Assembly: GCF_021532275.1 (NCBI RefSeq)
Contig: NZ_JACBOT010000025.1
Span: 166,219-230,218 of the forward strand
Length of the DNA stretch: 64,000 bases
Origin: Brevibacterium sp. UCMA 11754
GTDB taxonomy: Bacteria; Actinomycetota; Actinomycetes; Actinomycetales; Brevibacteriaceae
Direction of reading: 5' to 3'
Shown: positions 10,155-18,572 of the stretch, piece after piece
Numbering within the stretch: the stretch's first letter is position 1
Layout: every line of letters starts with the position of its first letter
Position numbers and translations under genes: made by a program
The notes under the pieces: model-generated
The model's database searches: none
Told to the model about the DNA's origin: nothing
The model's input: the letters and a program-made list of their open reading frames with translations, nothing else

Positions 10155-10205
10155 CACATATTCGGCAACAGCCTCTGCAACCAACTCAATCTGACCTCGA
10201 CTGTA
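10155..10205 (-). repeat. right terminal inverted repeat of the IS1182-type element
   Basis: Inverted partner of 8380-8430. It ends just upstream of the transposase start and so probably contains the transposase promoter. Confidence 0.9.
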
Positions 10206-10220
10206 GGAAAAGCGCCCTAG

Positions 10221-10243
10221 GAGTCTGAACTGCTCCCAGACTC
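10221..10243 (-). terminator. hairpin downstream of deoC
   Basis: GAGTCTG and CAGACTC form a 7-bp perfect stem with a 9-nt loop, 18 bp past the deoC stop and 15 bp from the right IS end. There is no clear T-run, so it is a weak terminator candidate, perhaps the remnant of a longer one separated by the insertion. Confidence 0.35.
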
Positions 10244-10260
10244 CCCAGAGAAGGACTCTC

Positions 10261-10911
10261 TCAGGACAGCCCGCCAAGAATCGCAGCGGATCCGGACAGT
10301 CCGAGACGTGAGGCTCCTGCAGCGATCATCTCTTCTGTAGCGTCGACGGTGCGGATTCCGCCGGAGGCCTTGACGCCGAGGCGATCACCCACGGTTTCGC
10401 GCATCAGTGAGACCGCGTGTGCGCTGGCTCCGCCTGCGGGATGGAAGCCTGTGGAGGTCTTGACGAAGCCTGCCCCTGCAGCCTCGGCGCGGCGGCTGGC
10501 TTCGACGATCTGGTCGTCGCTGAGCGCTGCAGATTCGATGATGACCTTGACCAGGGCGCTGCCGCTGGCGTCGACGACCCCGCGGATATCGGCCTCCATC
10601 GCATCGAAGTCACCAGCAATGGCCTGGCCGATATTGATGACCATGTCGACTTCGTCGGCACCATCGGAGACGGCCTGGGCAGCCTCGGCGGCCTTGATCT
10701 CAGGCTTGACCTGACCGCTGGGGAAACCGACGACGGTGGCCACGACCAGCTCACCGGGATCGGTGACGGGAAGCATCGACGGGGAGACGCAGATCGCGAG
10801 CACGCCGAGGTCCTTCGCCTCTGTCACGAGTGCCTCCACATCAGCAGGAGTGGCTTCGGGCTTGAGCAGTGTGTGATCGATGATCGCTGCGACTTCGGCT
10901 CTGCTGGTCAT
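10261..10911 (-). CDS. deoC: deoxyribose-phosphate aldolase
   Basis: Splits 2-deoxyribose-5-phosphate into glyceraldehyde-3-phosphate and acetaldehyde, the last step of deoxynucleoside catabolism. The 216 residues form a TIM barrel. The Schiff-base lysine is K151 in FVKTSTGF and the proton-relay lysine is K181 in [16 protein letters not shown] near 83-91 is also conserved. The start ATG has GGAGGATT directly upstream. It is the last gene of the - strand operon after deoA, from which it is separated by 80 bp. Confidence 0.96.
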   Translation of the reverse strand: MTSRAEVAAIIDHTLLKPEATPADVEALVTEAKDLGVLAICVSPSMLPVTDPGELVVATVVGFPSGQVKPEIKAAEAAQAVSDGADEVDMVINIGQAIAGDFDAMEADIRGVVDASGSALVKVIIESAALSDDQIVEASRRAEAAGAGFVKTSTGFHPAGGASAHAVSLMRETVGDRLGVKASGGIRTVDATEEMIAAGASRLGLSGSAAILGGLS

Positions 10912-10991
10912 GGTAATCCTCCAAGGTGGATGGTGCTGTGTGAGTTTGGGTTGCGTGAGTTGGTACTGCGGTGATGCAACGAATCGGTGCT

Positions 10992-12281
10992 TCAGGTGAT
11001 CTTCTCTAGCACGATCGACGCGGAGACCGTGCCGAGGTCGTCTCCGATTTCGACAGCGTCCTCGAGAGATTCGATCGCTCGGGCGAAGCGTTCAGGAGTC
11101 GCTGTGTGCAGAGTCATCAGCGGCTGGCCTTCGGCAACGGTGTCACCAGGCTTGGCGTGGAGTTCGATGCCGGCCACGTCCTGGACCGGGTCCTCCTTAC
11201 GTGCTCGTCCGGCACCGAGGCGCCAGGAGGCGACTCCCACGGACAACGCATCGAGCCGACTGAGGACGCCGGACGCAGGCGCAGTGATGACTTCAGTGTT
11301 CTCGGCGACGGGCAGCGCGGCGTCAGGGTCACCGTTCTGGGCCCGGATCATCTTCTTCCACACGTCCATCGCCCGGCCGTCGCCCAAGGCGGCACGCACA
11401 TCGACGTCGGTCTTGCCTGCCAGACGCAGCATCTCCTCGGCCAGGGCCACAGTCAGGTCCACGACGTCGGAGGGTCCGCCGCCGGCGAGGACCTCGACGG
11501 ACTCACGGACCTCGAGGGCGTTGCCGACCGTGAGTCCCAGCGGGGTGGACATGTCGGTGAGCAGCGCCGAGGTCTCGACCCCGGCTGCCTTGCCCAGATC
11601 GACCATGGTCCGAGCCAGCTTCTGGGCCTTGGCCAGGTCCTTCATGAATGCCCCGGAACCGACCTTGACGTCGAGGACAAGTCCTTCGGTGCCTTCTGCG
11701 ATCTTCTTCGACATGATCGATGAGGCGATGAGCGGAATGCAGTCAACCGTCGAGGTGGTGTCGCGCAGTGCATAGAGCTTCTTGTCCGCCGGAGCCAAGC
11801 CGGAGCCTGCGGCGCAGATGACCGCGCCGAGGTCCTCGAGCTGGTCGAGGATGGCCTCATTGCTCAGACCCGCCTGCCAGCCCGGAATGGACTCGAGCTT
11901 GTCCAGGGTTCCGCCGGTATGGCCGAGGCCGCGACCCGAGAGCTGTGGGACGGCGACGTCGAATACGGCGACGAGCGGGGCCAGAGGCAGGGTGATCTTG
12001 TCCCCGACTCCCCCTGTCGAATGCTTGTCCGAGGTCGGGCGGGACAGGGATGAGAAGTCCATCCGCTCGCCCGATGCGATCATCGCCTGCGTCCAGTCCG
12101 CGATCTCGCGAGGTTCCATGTCGTTGATGAAGATCGCCATGGCCAGTGCGGCCATCTGCTCATCGGCGACAACACCGCGAGTGTAGGCATCGATCACCCA
12201 TTCGATCTGTTCTCTGCTCAGGGTGCGGCCATCGCGTTTCGCGGCGATGACGTCGACGGCATCGAATGCCTCTACGCTCAC
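10992..12281 (-). CDS. deoA: thymidine (pyrimidine-nucleoside) phosphorylase
   Basis: Phosphorolyses thymidine and deoxyuridine to base and deoxyribose-1-phosphate. The 429 residues carry the phosphate-binding signature [20 protein letters not shown] near residue 100, [17 protein letters not shown] before it, and [10 protein letters not shown] further on. I choose the GTG at 12281 ([11 protein letters not shown]) because GAAGGA lies about 7 nt upstream; the 19 residues upstream of it look non-coding. It lies between cdd and deoC in the nucleoside operon. Confidence 0.93.
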   Translation of the reverse strand: MSVEAFDAVDVIAAKRDGRTLSREQIEWVIDAYTRGVVADEQMAALAMAIFINDMEPREIADWTQAMIASGERMDFSSLSRPTSDKHSTGGVGDKITLPLAPLVAVFDVAVPQLSGRGLGHTGGTLDKLESIPGWQAGLSNEAILDQLEDLGAVICAAGSGLAPADKKLYALRDTTSTVDCIPLIASSIMSKKIAEGTEGLVLDVKVGSGAFMKDLAKAQKLARTMVDLGKAAGVETSALLTDMSTPLGLTVGNALEVRESVEVLAGGGPSDVVDLTVALAEEMLRLAGKTDVDVRAALGDGRAMDVWKKMIRAQNGDPDAALPVAENTEVITAPASGVLSRLDALSVGVASWRLGAGRARKEDPVQDVAGIELHAKPGDTVAEGQPLMTLHTATPERFARAIESLEDAVEIGDDLGTVSASIVLEKIT

Positions 12282-12401
12282 GGTGTCAGTCCTTCGTTCT
12301 CGGGGTGTGGCCGATGACCCGGCCACTGGAGTGACCATTGACCAGCCATTGGTGCGGCCGAGGTCCGGCCACTGGGATGACCGTTCTGGTGGTCACCATC
12401 G

Positions 12402-12443
12402 ATCGCCGAGGTGGCGCTGGGATCGCGGGGCCACCTCGGCGAT
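12402..12443 (-). terminator. 14-bp perfect hairpin between cdd and deoA
   Basis: ATCGCCGAGGTGGC at 12402-12415 pairs perfectly with 12430-12443 across a 14-nt loop. It begins 8 bp past the cdd stop and lies 120 bp upstream of deoA. No T-run follows on the - strand, so it is more likely an mRNA-processing or partial termination element than a full terminator. Both arms contain the over-represented 9-mer GCCGAGGTG in opposite orientations. The rest of the 12282-12450 gap holds two degenerate copies of CCGGCCACTGG 46 bp apart (12319 and 12365). Confidence 0.5.
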
Positions 12444-12450
12444 ATCGGGG

Positions 12451-12945
12451 TCAGTGTTTGGCGGAGCCTGCACCCGGCGCATCACCGCTCAGATGATCTG
12501 GTCCGAAGGCATCGGGCAGCACAACTGACATGGGAGCCCTGCCGCTGGGCATGTTGAGCATCATCTCGGTGCCGCCGTGTTCGAACAGGAGCTGCCGGCA
12601 GCGTCCGCACGGGGCCAGGGTCGCTCCCGCACCATCGACGCAGTCGAATGCCACGATCCGGCCTCCGCCGGACATGAACAGATCGGAGACGAGTGAGCAT
12701 TCTGCACACAGCGTCACCCCGAACGAGGCATTCTCAATATTGGCGCCGCTGACGATTCGACCGTCATCGACGAGTGCTGCCGCGCCCACGGGATAGGACG
12801 AATACGGAACGTATGCGTGACGCATCGCTCTCATCGCCTCATCTCGCAGCAGCGACCAGGTGTCCTCGCTCAGGTCGTCGACCGAAACGGGGGTGGGTTC
12901 CACGCTCCACACGTGTTCAGAGGCTTCGACATCTGCAGAAGTCAT
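12451..12945 (-). CDS. cdd: cytidine deaminase
   Basis: Deaminates (deoxy)cytidine to (deoxy)uridine, feeding DeoA. The zinc site is C80-A-E82, where Glu is the proton shuttle, and P-C-G-R-C at 112-116. The core AYVPYSSYPVGAAAL at 44-58 is typical. At 164 residues it is longer than the roughly 130-residue tetrameric enzymes: about 30 extra residues at the N-terminus and a Gly/Pro-rich tail. An internal start is possible, but none has a clearly better ribosome site. Confidence 0.94.
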   Translation of the reverse strand: MTSADVEASEHVWSVEPTPVSVDDLSEDTWSLLRDEAMRAMRHAYVPYSSYPVGAAALVDDGRIVSGANIENASFGVTLCAECSLVSDLFMSGGGRIVAFDCVDGAGATLAPCGRCRQLLFEHGGTEMMLNMPSGRAPMSVVLPDAFGPDHLSGDAPGAGSAKH

Positions 12946-12973
12946 AGGGGATACCTCTCTCTTCAGGGTTGGG

Positions 12974-14272
12974 TTATTTCACGTACGGCACGCCTTCGGC
13001 CGCCGGTGGGCGAACCCGGCCGACGAAACCGGCAACGGCGAGGACCGTGACGATATAGGGAAGCATGAGCAGCAGCTCGTTGGCCACCGGAGTTCCGATG
13101 GACTGCAGAGTGTTGCCCAAGCTCTTGGAGAAGCCGAACAGCAGGGCAGCAAGCAGGGCGCCCTTCGGGTTCCACTTGCCCAGGATCATCGCCGCAAGGG
13201 CGATGTATCCCTGTCCGGCCGACATCTCTTTGCCGAATGCCAGGCCTGAGCCGACGGTGAAGAAGGCACCGCCGAGGCCTGCGATGGCACCGGCCATGAG
13301 GGTGTTGCGCACACGCGTGAAGTTGACCTTGATGCCCACGGTGTCGGCTGCCTTCGGGTGTTCGCCCACGGCCCGCATCCGCAGCCCCCACTTCGAACGG
13401 AACACGAAGATCTGGAGGGCGATGACGACGACGTACATGATGTAGACGAGGATGTTCTGGTCGAAGAGCACCCGTCCCAGGATGGGGATGTCCGACAGCA
13501 GCGGGACCGGCAGGTTGGGAAGCTGCTGCCGGGAGTTCCACAGGCCCGGGTTCTGTGTGAGGACCGTCGAGTAGAGGAAGCTGGTGACACCGACGACGAG
13601 GACGTTGAGCACGACGCCGATGATGATCTGGTTGACCCAGTACTTCACCGCGAAGAATGTGAGAACCACAGCCACCAGCGCGCCGGCGATCGGGGCTGCC
13701 AGCAGACCTGCATAGGGGTTCTTGGCCACCGAGGCGACGACTGCGGCGAGGAAGGCACCGGCCAGCAGCTGACCTTCGATGGCGATGTTGATGATGCCGG
13801 AGCGTTCGCCGACGAGCCCGCACATGGCGCCGAAGATCAGCGGCACGGACAGTGCCAGTGCGCCAGCCAGCAGCGTGGTCAGGGGGATCACGCCGCCGCT
13901 GCCGCCGCCGGCCCAGGCCAGGAAGGACACGACGAAGAGGATGCCGAAGACCATCGGGAACCATCCGGCCAGGGTGATCCGCTTCAGGGCGAGGTAGATC
14001 GAGGCCGCGGCCATGATCACGAGGATGAGCGAGAGGACCAGTCCGGCTACGGTCGAGGACACGACGACATCGGGAATGGCGAAGAGGTCTCCGCCGGTCG
14101 CGATCCGGAATGTCGTCTCTCCGTCACGGCCGATGAGGCCGAAGAAGATGAGCGAGACGAGGGCCAGGATCGAGTAGGTGATCGGGAACTTCCACGCGAT
14201 CGGGGTCAGTGCCTTGGACTGTGCCGAGGACTTCGCTGCCAGTGTCGCAGCGGCGGTGTTCTGAGCGCTCAT
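12974..14272 (-). CDS. nucleoside-type ABC transporter permease (second subunit)
   Basis: A membrane subunit of 432 residues in the BranchedChain/BMP permease family, with about 10 hydrophobic segments. Landmarks are the GLVGERSGIINIAIEGQLLAGAF region and GQGYIALAAMILGKWNPKGA, the latter typical of YufQ/NupQ-like nucleoside permeases. It lies 1 bp after its sister permease and 28 bp before cdd, which argues for nucleoside rather than amino-acid or sugar transport. Confidence 0.9.
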   Translation of the reverse strand: MSAQNTAAATLAAKSSAQSKALTPIAWKFPITYSILALVSLIFFGLIGRDGETTFRIATGGDLFAIPDVVVSSTVAGLVLSLILVIMAAASIYLALKRITLAGWFPMVFGILFVVSFLAWAGGGSGGVIPLTTLLAGALALSVPLIFGAMCGLVGERSGIINIAIEGQLLAGAFLAAVVASVAKNPYAGLLAAPIAGALVAVVLTFFAVKYWVNQIIIGVVLNVLVVGVTSFLYSTVLTQNPGLWNSRQQLPNLPVPLLSDIPILGRVLFDQNILVYIMYVVVIALQIFVFRSKWGLRMRAVGEHPKAADTVGIKVNFTRVRNTLMAGAIAGLGGAFFTVGSGLAFGKEMSAGQGYIALAAMILGKWNPKGALLAALLFGFSKSLGNTLQSIGTPVANELLLMLPYIVTVLAVAGFVGRVRPPAAEGVPYVK

Positions 14273-14273
14273 G

Positions 14274-15506
14274 TCAGGCCTCCTTCCGCTTGAGCACCGG
14301 TGTGGGCAACCGGAAGATCGACCTCACGAGTGGTGGGGCCGCGATGAGCAGGACGATGACGGACTGGACGACGAGGACGATGTCGATGGGCGTCCCGGTT
14401 TGGGACTGCATGAGGTAGCCGCCGGCCTTGAAAGCGCCGAACAGGAGACCTGCGAGGAACGTCCCCAAGGGCTTGGACCGCCCCAGCAGAGCCACGGTGA
14501 TGGCGTCGAAGCCGATCGAACCGCTGATTCCGCCGGTGAGTTTGAATTCCGTGCCGAGCACCTGGGCCGCTCCGCCGAGTCCGGCGAGGGCTCCCGCGAC
14601 GATCATCACGAGAATCGTCACCTTCGACACGGAGATGCCTGCCGTGCGCGCCGCGTGCGGGTTGGCACCGACGGCCTTGAACTCGAAGCCGATCGTCGAG
14701 CGTTCGAGCAGCCACCACACGAAGATCGTTGCCAGGATAGCGATGATGAATCCGAAATGCAGACGGAACGGCGAGGGCAGCAGCAGGAACATCTGCGACG
14801 AATCGTCAAGCGTCCGCGACTGCGGGTTCGCCGAGTCGGTGTGGGTGAACCAACTCTGCTTGAGCAGGTAGCCCAACAGGTAGCCGGCGATGGAGTTGAG
14901 CATGATCGTCACGATCACCTCGTTGGCTCCGGTGCGTGCCTTGAGCACACCCGCGATGCCGGCCCAGATCGCACCGCCGATCATGCCGCCGATGGCTGCG
15001 ATGAGCATATGCACGACGGGTGGCAGGTGGAGGGCATAGCCGAGGTAACCGGCGATGGTGGCACCGAGGATGACCTGGCCCTGGCCGCCTATGTTGAACA
15101 GTCCCGAGCGGAATGCCAGGGCGATGCCCAGGCCTGTGAGGATGAGTGGGGTGCCGCTGACCAGGGATTCGGTCAGGGGGCGGATGGCGCGCTCGGTGGT
15201 CCGGGCGTCCCAGTCGAAGATCGCACCGCGAAACAGTGCGGAGTAGGCGTCGCCGACGGTGGAGAACAGGGTCGAGAAGAAGACCCCGGGGGCTGCGAAG
15301 ATGTTCATCGCCGCTTCGACGACTTCGGCGTTGGACACGGCGATGAGGACACCACCGAGGAGAAGGGCGACGACGATGGCCAGCACCGAAACCAACCAGG
15401 AACCGGACAGGATGTCCTGCAGCAGATTCGGTTCCTTGCCCGGTTCCGCTTCGGTGCTCGGAGGTGGAGCCGGCGATGGTGCCGCCGGGGAGATGTCAGT
15501 TGTCAT
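14274..15506 (-). CDS. nucleoside-type ABC transporter permease (first subunit)
   Basis: A 410-residue membrane protein of the YufP/NupP type. It has a Pro-rich cytoplasmic N-terminus, about 10 hydrophobic segments, and the family segments GLFNIGGQGQVILGA and GFDAITVALLGRSKPLGT. Its ATG overlaps the stop of the ATPase gene (ATGA), so the two are probably translationally coupled. It would pair with the next permease to form the channel. Confidence 0.9.
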   Translation of the reverse strand: MTTDISPAAPSPAPPPSTEAEPGKEPNLLQDILSGSWLVSVLAIVVALLLGGVLIAVSNAEVVEAAMNIFAAPGVFFSTLFSTVGDAYSALFRGAIFDWDARTTERAIRPLTESLVSGTPLILTGLGIALAFRSGLFNIGGQGQVILGATIAGYLGYALHLPPVVHMLIAAIGGMIGGAIWAGIAGVLKARTGANEVIVTIMLNSIAGYLLGYLLKQSWFTHTDSANPQSRTLDDSSQMFLLLPSPFRLHFGFIIAILATIFVWWLLERSTIGFEFKAVGANPHAARTAGISVSKVTILVMIVAGALAGLGGAAQVLGTEFKLTGGISGSIGFDAITVALLGRSKPLGTFLAGLLFGAFKAGGYLMQSQTGTPIDIVLVVQSVIVLLIAAPPLVRSIFRLPTPVLKRKEA

Positions 15507-17101
15507 TTCGTCTCCTCCGCCGAGGTGGTGGCTGAGTTCTCTTCAGGTGCCGCGGTGGCGGTTGAGTTCTCTTCGGGCGCCGCGGTGGCGGCGAGGGCTT
15601 CGTCGGCAGGGACGCCGGCCATCATCAGACCCAGTGCTTCGCGTGAAGTGTCAGCATCGACGATGCCGACGATGCGGCCCGAGTACATGACCGCGATCCG
15701 ATCGGCGAGTCCGTAGACCTCGTCGAGTTCCGTCGAGACGATGAGGCATGGTGTGCCGGCATCGCGTTCGGCGATGACACGTTTGTGGACGAATTCGATC
15801 GAACCGACGTCGAGGCCACGGGTGGGCTGGCTGGCGATGAAGAGGCGCAGCTCGCGGCCGAGCTCCCGGGAGAGGACGACCTTCTGCTGGTTGCCTCCCG
15901 ACAGCGTCGCGATCGGGTCGACGACGCTGCCGAGGCGGATGTCGAACTCCTCGACCTTCTTCTTCGCCTCGTCGTTGATGACAGCAGACTTGAGATTGAG
16001 GCCTTTGGCATAGGGAGGACGGTCGTAGACGTCGAGGATCATGTTCTCGCGGATCGTGAACTCGGCGATGATGCCGTCGGTGGACCGATCCTCAGGAACG
16101 AATCCGATGCCAGAACCCAGACGGTCTTTGACGGACTTGCCGACGAGGTCCTTCCCATCAAGGGTGATCGAACCCAACCTGGGATCTGTCAACCCGATGA
16201 TCGTTTCGGCCAACTCCGTCTGACCATTGCCCTGGACGCCGGCGACGGCGAGGATCTCACCACGGCGGACGTCGAAGCTGACATCGTCGACGACGACGTT
16301 CTCGGCCTTGTCGACGACGGTCAGGCCGCGGACTTGGAAGGTGGCATCACCGGGATCGGCGTCATCCTTCTCTGTCGTCAGGGACACCTGGCGACCGACC
16401 ATCTGGCTGGCCAGCTCCGCCTCGGTGGAATCAGGGGAGGCAACGCCTGTGATCTTGCCGCGGCGGATGACTGTGATGGAGTCCGCGATTGCCCGGACCT
16501 CACGCAGTTTGTGGGTGATGAACACGATCGAGGTGCCCTGCTCCTTGAGCTGGCGCATGATCGAGATGAGCTCATCGGTCTCCTGCGGGGTGAGCACCGC
16601 GGTCGGCTCATCGAGGATGAGGATCTTCGCGTTGCGCGACAGGGCCTTGATGATCTCCACTCGCTGCTGGGCACCGACCGGGAGGTCCTCGATGAGGGCG
16701 TCGGGGTCGATGTTGAAGTTGAAGCGCGAAGAGATCTCCCTGACCTTCTTCCGTGCCTCGGCGAGGTCGATGAGTCCCAGGGACTTCGTCGGCTCATAGC
16801 CCAACGCCACCGACTCGGCGACAGTGAACACGGGCACAAGCATGAAGTGCTGATGGACCATGCCGATCCCAGCAGCCACAGCATCACCCGGACCGGCGAA
16901 GGTCACAGGCTTGTCGTCGAGGAGGATCTCTCCCCCGTCGGCGTCGTAGAGTCCATAGAGGACGTTCATCATGGTGGATTTTCCGGCGCCGTTCTCACCC
17001 AACAAGGCGTGGATCTCGCCCGGTTCGATGGTGAGATCGATGTGGTCGTTGGCCACGAACGATCCGAACACCTTCGTCATCCCGCGAAGCTCGAGTTTCA
17101 C
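15503..17101 (-). CDS. nucleoside-type ABC transporter ATP-binding protein (two ABC domains)
   Basis: A 532-residue tandem ATPase of the RbsA/YufO type. Domain 1 has Walker A GENGAGKS near residue 35, signature LPVGAQQRVEI and Walker B ILILDEPTAVL. Domain 2 has a degenerate P-loop (GVQGNGQTE), LSGGNQQKVVLSREL and LFIASQPTRGLD, as usual for this family. The C-terminus ends in a 10-residue tandem repeat, APEENSTATA, encoded by a 30-bp duplication at 15533-15592, which is not a usual part of the family. It follows the binding-protein gene across a strong hairpin. Confidence 0.92.
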   Translation of the reverse strand: MKLELRGMTKVFGSFVANDHIDLTIEPGEIHALLGENGAGKSTMMNVLYGLYDADGGEILLDDKPVTFAGPGDAVAAGIGMVHQHFMLVPVFTVAESVALGYEPTKSLGLIDLAEARKKVREISSRFNFNIDPDALIEDLPVGAQQRVEIIKALSRNAKILILDEPTAVLTPQETDELISIMRQLKEQGTSIVFITHKLREVRAIADSITVIRRGKITGVASPDSTEAELASQMVGRQVSLTTEKDDADPGDATFQVRGLTVVDKAENVVVDDVSFDVRRGEILAVAGVQGNGQTELAETIIGLTDPRLGSITLDGKDLVGKSVKDRLGSGIGFVPEDRSTDGIIAEFTIRENMILDVYDRPPYAKGLNLKSAVINDEAKKKVEEFDIRLGSVVDPIATLSGGNQQKVVLSRELGRELRLFIASQPTRGLDVGSIEFVHKRVIAERDAGTPCLIVSTELDEVYGLADRIAVMYSGRIVGIVDADTSREALGLMMAGVPADEALAATAAPEENSTATAAPEENSATTSAEETK

Positions 17102-17128
17102 TGCTTCCGGTACTCCTCACAAATTCGA

Positions 17129-17164
17129 AAACTGCAGGGCCGAAACCACTCGGCCCTGCAGTTT
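17129..17164 (-). terminator. 15-bp perfect hairpin between binding protein and ATPase genes
   Basis: AAACTGCAGGGCCGA at 17129-17143 pairs perfectly with 17150-17164 across a 6-nt loop. On the - strand a TTTTCG run follows. Placed just after the binding-protein stop, it probably ends or stabilises most messages there, so that the lipoprotein is made in excess over the membrane complex, a common arrangement in ABC operons. Confidence 0.75.
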
Positions 17165-17175
17165 AACCTATTCGC

Positions 17176-18246
17176 TTATTTGGGTGTGCTCTCGGATTCC
17201 ACGGTCAGCGATCCGTCGATGATCTGCTTTTTGAGCTCTTCGACCTTCTTCTTCACGTCCTCTGGAACCTTGTCATCGAAGTCGTGGTAGGGAGCAAGTC
17301 CGACGCCTTCGTTCTCGAGAGTGCCGACGTAGGGCTCGGAGCTGAAGTTCTCCTTCTGGGCTTCGGCGACCGTGTCCTCGACTGCGTTGGCGATCTGCTT
17401 GACCACTGAGGTGAGGATGATGTCACCGTATTCTGTGGACTCGTATCCGTCGGAGTCGACCCAGACGAGCTTGACGTCCTTGGCTTCCTTCGCAGCCGCG
17501 GCTGCACCCAGTCCCACAGGACCGGCGACGGGCATGATGACGTCGGCGCCCTGAGAGATAAGCTGCTTGGTCAGCGCCTGGCCCTGACCCTGATTGTCGA
17601 AGTCGCCGGAAAAGGATCCGTCCTGCTTCTCCTTGTTCCAGCCGAGGAGCTTGACGTCCTTCTTGTTCTCTTTGTTGAACTTCTTCACGCCGTCAGCGAA
17701 TCCGTCCATGAAGATGGTCACCGAGGGGATCTGGATGCCGCCGAAGGTGCCGACCTTGCCGGACTCGGACGTAGCCGCAGCCACATAGCCAGCGAGGTAA
17801 GCAGCCTCGGCGGTGTTGAAGACGAGAGGTTTGGCGTTGTCCAGCGTCACCGGTTTGCCGTCAGCATCGGAGAAGGTGGAGTCGATGAGAGCGAAGTTGA
17901 GGTCCGTGTTGGCCTCAGCAGCCTCCTGGATCGCGTCCTCGAGCAGGAAGCCGACGCCGAAGGTGAGGTTGCAGCCCTGCTGGATCATGTTGTCCACGTT
18001 GGGCTTGAAGTCTGCGTCACCCTGCGACTCCGCCAGCGACTCATCTATGCCGAGGTTCTTCTTCGCGTTCGTCAGGCCCTCACGGCCCGACTGATTGAAC
18101 GACTGGTCATCCCAGCCGCCGGCGTCTGACACCATGCAGCCGAGGAAGTCTTCAGCTTTGGAGTCCCCGCTGTCTTCGGATCCGCAGGCGGAGAGAACGA
18201 GGGCAGATGCGGCGACAATCGACACCGCAGATACGAGCTTCTTCAC
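17176..18246 (-). CDS. BMP family nucleoside-binding lipoprotein
   Basis: Extracellular substrate-binding lipoprotein of the basic membrane protein (PnrA/BmpA) family, 356 residues. The signal peptide VKKLVSAVSIVAASALVLSAC ends in the lipobox LSAC-G. The mature part has GGWDDQSFNQSGREGL, where aromatic and Asp residues bind the nucleoside, and a VWVDSDGYES segment. The start is the GTG at 18246, with GAGAAAAGAG upstream; the 30 residues encoded before it look spurious. First gene of the nucleoside transport/catabolism operon. Confidence 0.92.
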   Translation of the reverse strand: MKKLVSAVSIVAASALVLSACGSEDSGDSKAEDFLGCMVSDAGGWDDQSFNQSGREGLTNAKKNLGIDESLAESQGDADFKPNVDNMIQQGCNLTFGVGFLLEDAIQEAAEANTDLNFALIDSTFSDADGKPVTLDNAKPLVFNTAEAAYLAGYVAAATSESGKVGTFGGIQIPSVTIFMDGFADGVKKFNKENKKDVKLLGWNKEKQDGSFSGDFDNQGQGQALTKQLISQGADVIMPVAGPVGLGAAAAAKEAKDVKLVWVDSDGYESTEYGDIILTSVVKQIANAVEDTVAEAQKENFSSEPYVGTLENEGVGLAPYHDFDDKVPEDVKKKVEELKKQIIDGSLTVESESTPK

Positions 18247-18572
18247 GTTTACTCTTTTCTCAAGTTGCTCACTTCCAGCACTGGCGTCGATCGGGCGCAG
18301 AGTCCTCCGCCGAATTTGTGAAACCACTGGATGATCACTCATATTTCAATGAATTTTCCGTCAGTCTAATTCACCTCAGACCCATAACAGGGTCCACTAG
18401 CATCCGAATCGTCGACACCGATATGAAAACGCAACATATCTTCATGTTGCCTTCAGCCCACCCCGACACTCGACCGCGACGGACACCAGCTTCCGCTCCG
18501 GCCCCCCGGCTGCCTGCTCGGTACCCGCGCATGCTGGTCCCAGGCACCTTGTGCACTAAACTGGAAGGCGAT
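18247..18572. promoter_or_regulatory. divergent control region with palindrome
   Basis: A 326-bp spacer between the nucleoside operon (-) and the ABC-F gene (+), AT-richer than its neighbours around 18320-18450. It holds an inverted repeat, GCAACAT-6nt-ATGTTGC, at 18431-18450, a plausible operator. No clear promoter hexamers could be fixed by eye. Confidence 0.4.

Larger units (their letters stand above)
8380..10205. mobile_element. IS1182-type insertion sequence (about 1.83 kb)
   Basis: The element is bounded by 51-bp inverted repeats that start TACAGTCGAGG and differ at one position. It carries one transposase gene read from right to left. It lies between the 3' ends of the phospho-sugar mutase gene and deoC, so it disrupts no coding sequence. 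I could not find a convincing target duplication: the flanks read GGGAAGCA on the left and GGAAAAGC on the right. Both ends and the transposase look intact. Confidence 0.9.

Noticed and set aside
14271..17290. Long + strand frames (481 and 501 codons) opposite the nucleoside transporter genes
   Set aside because: They are acidic, low-complexity readings of the antisense of well-conserved ABC permease and ATPase genes; such long antisense frames are normal at this GC content.
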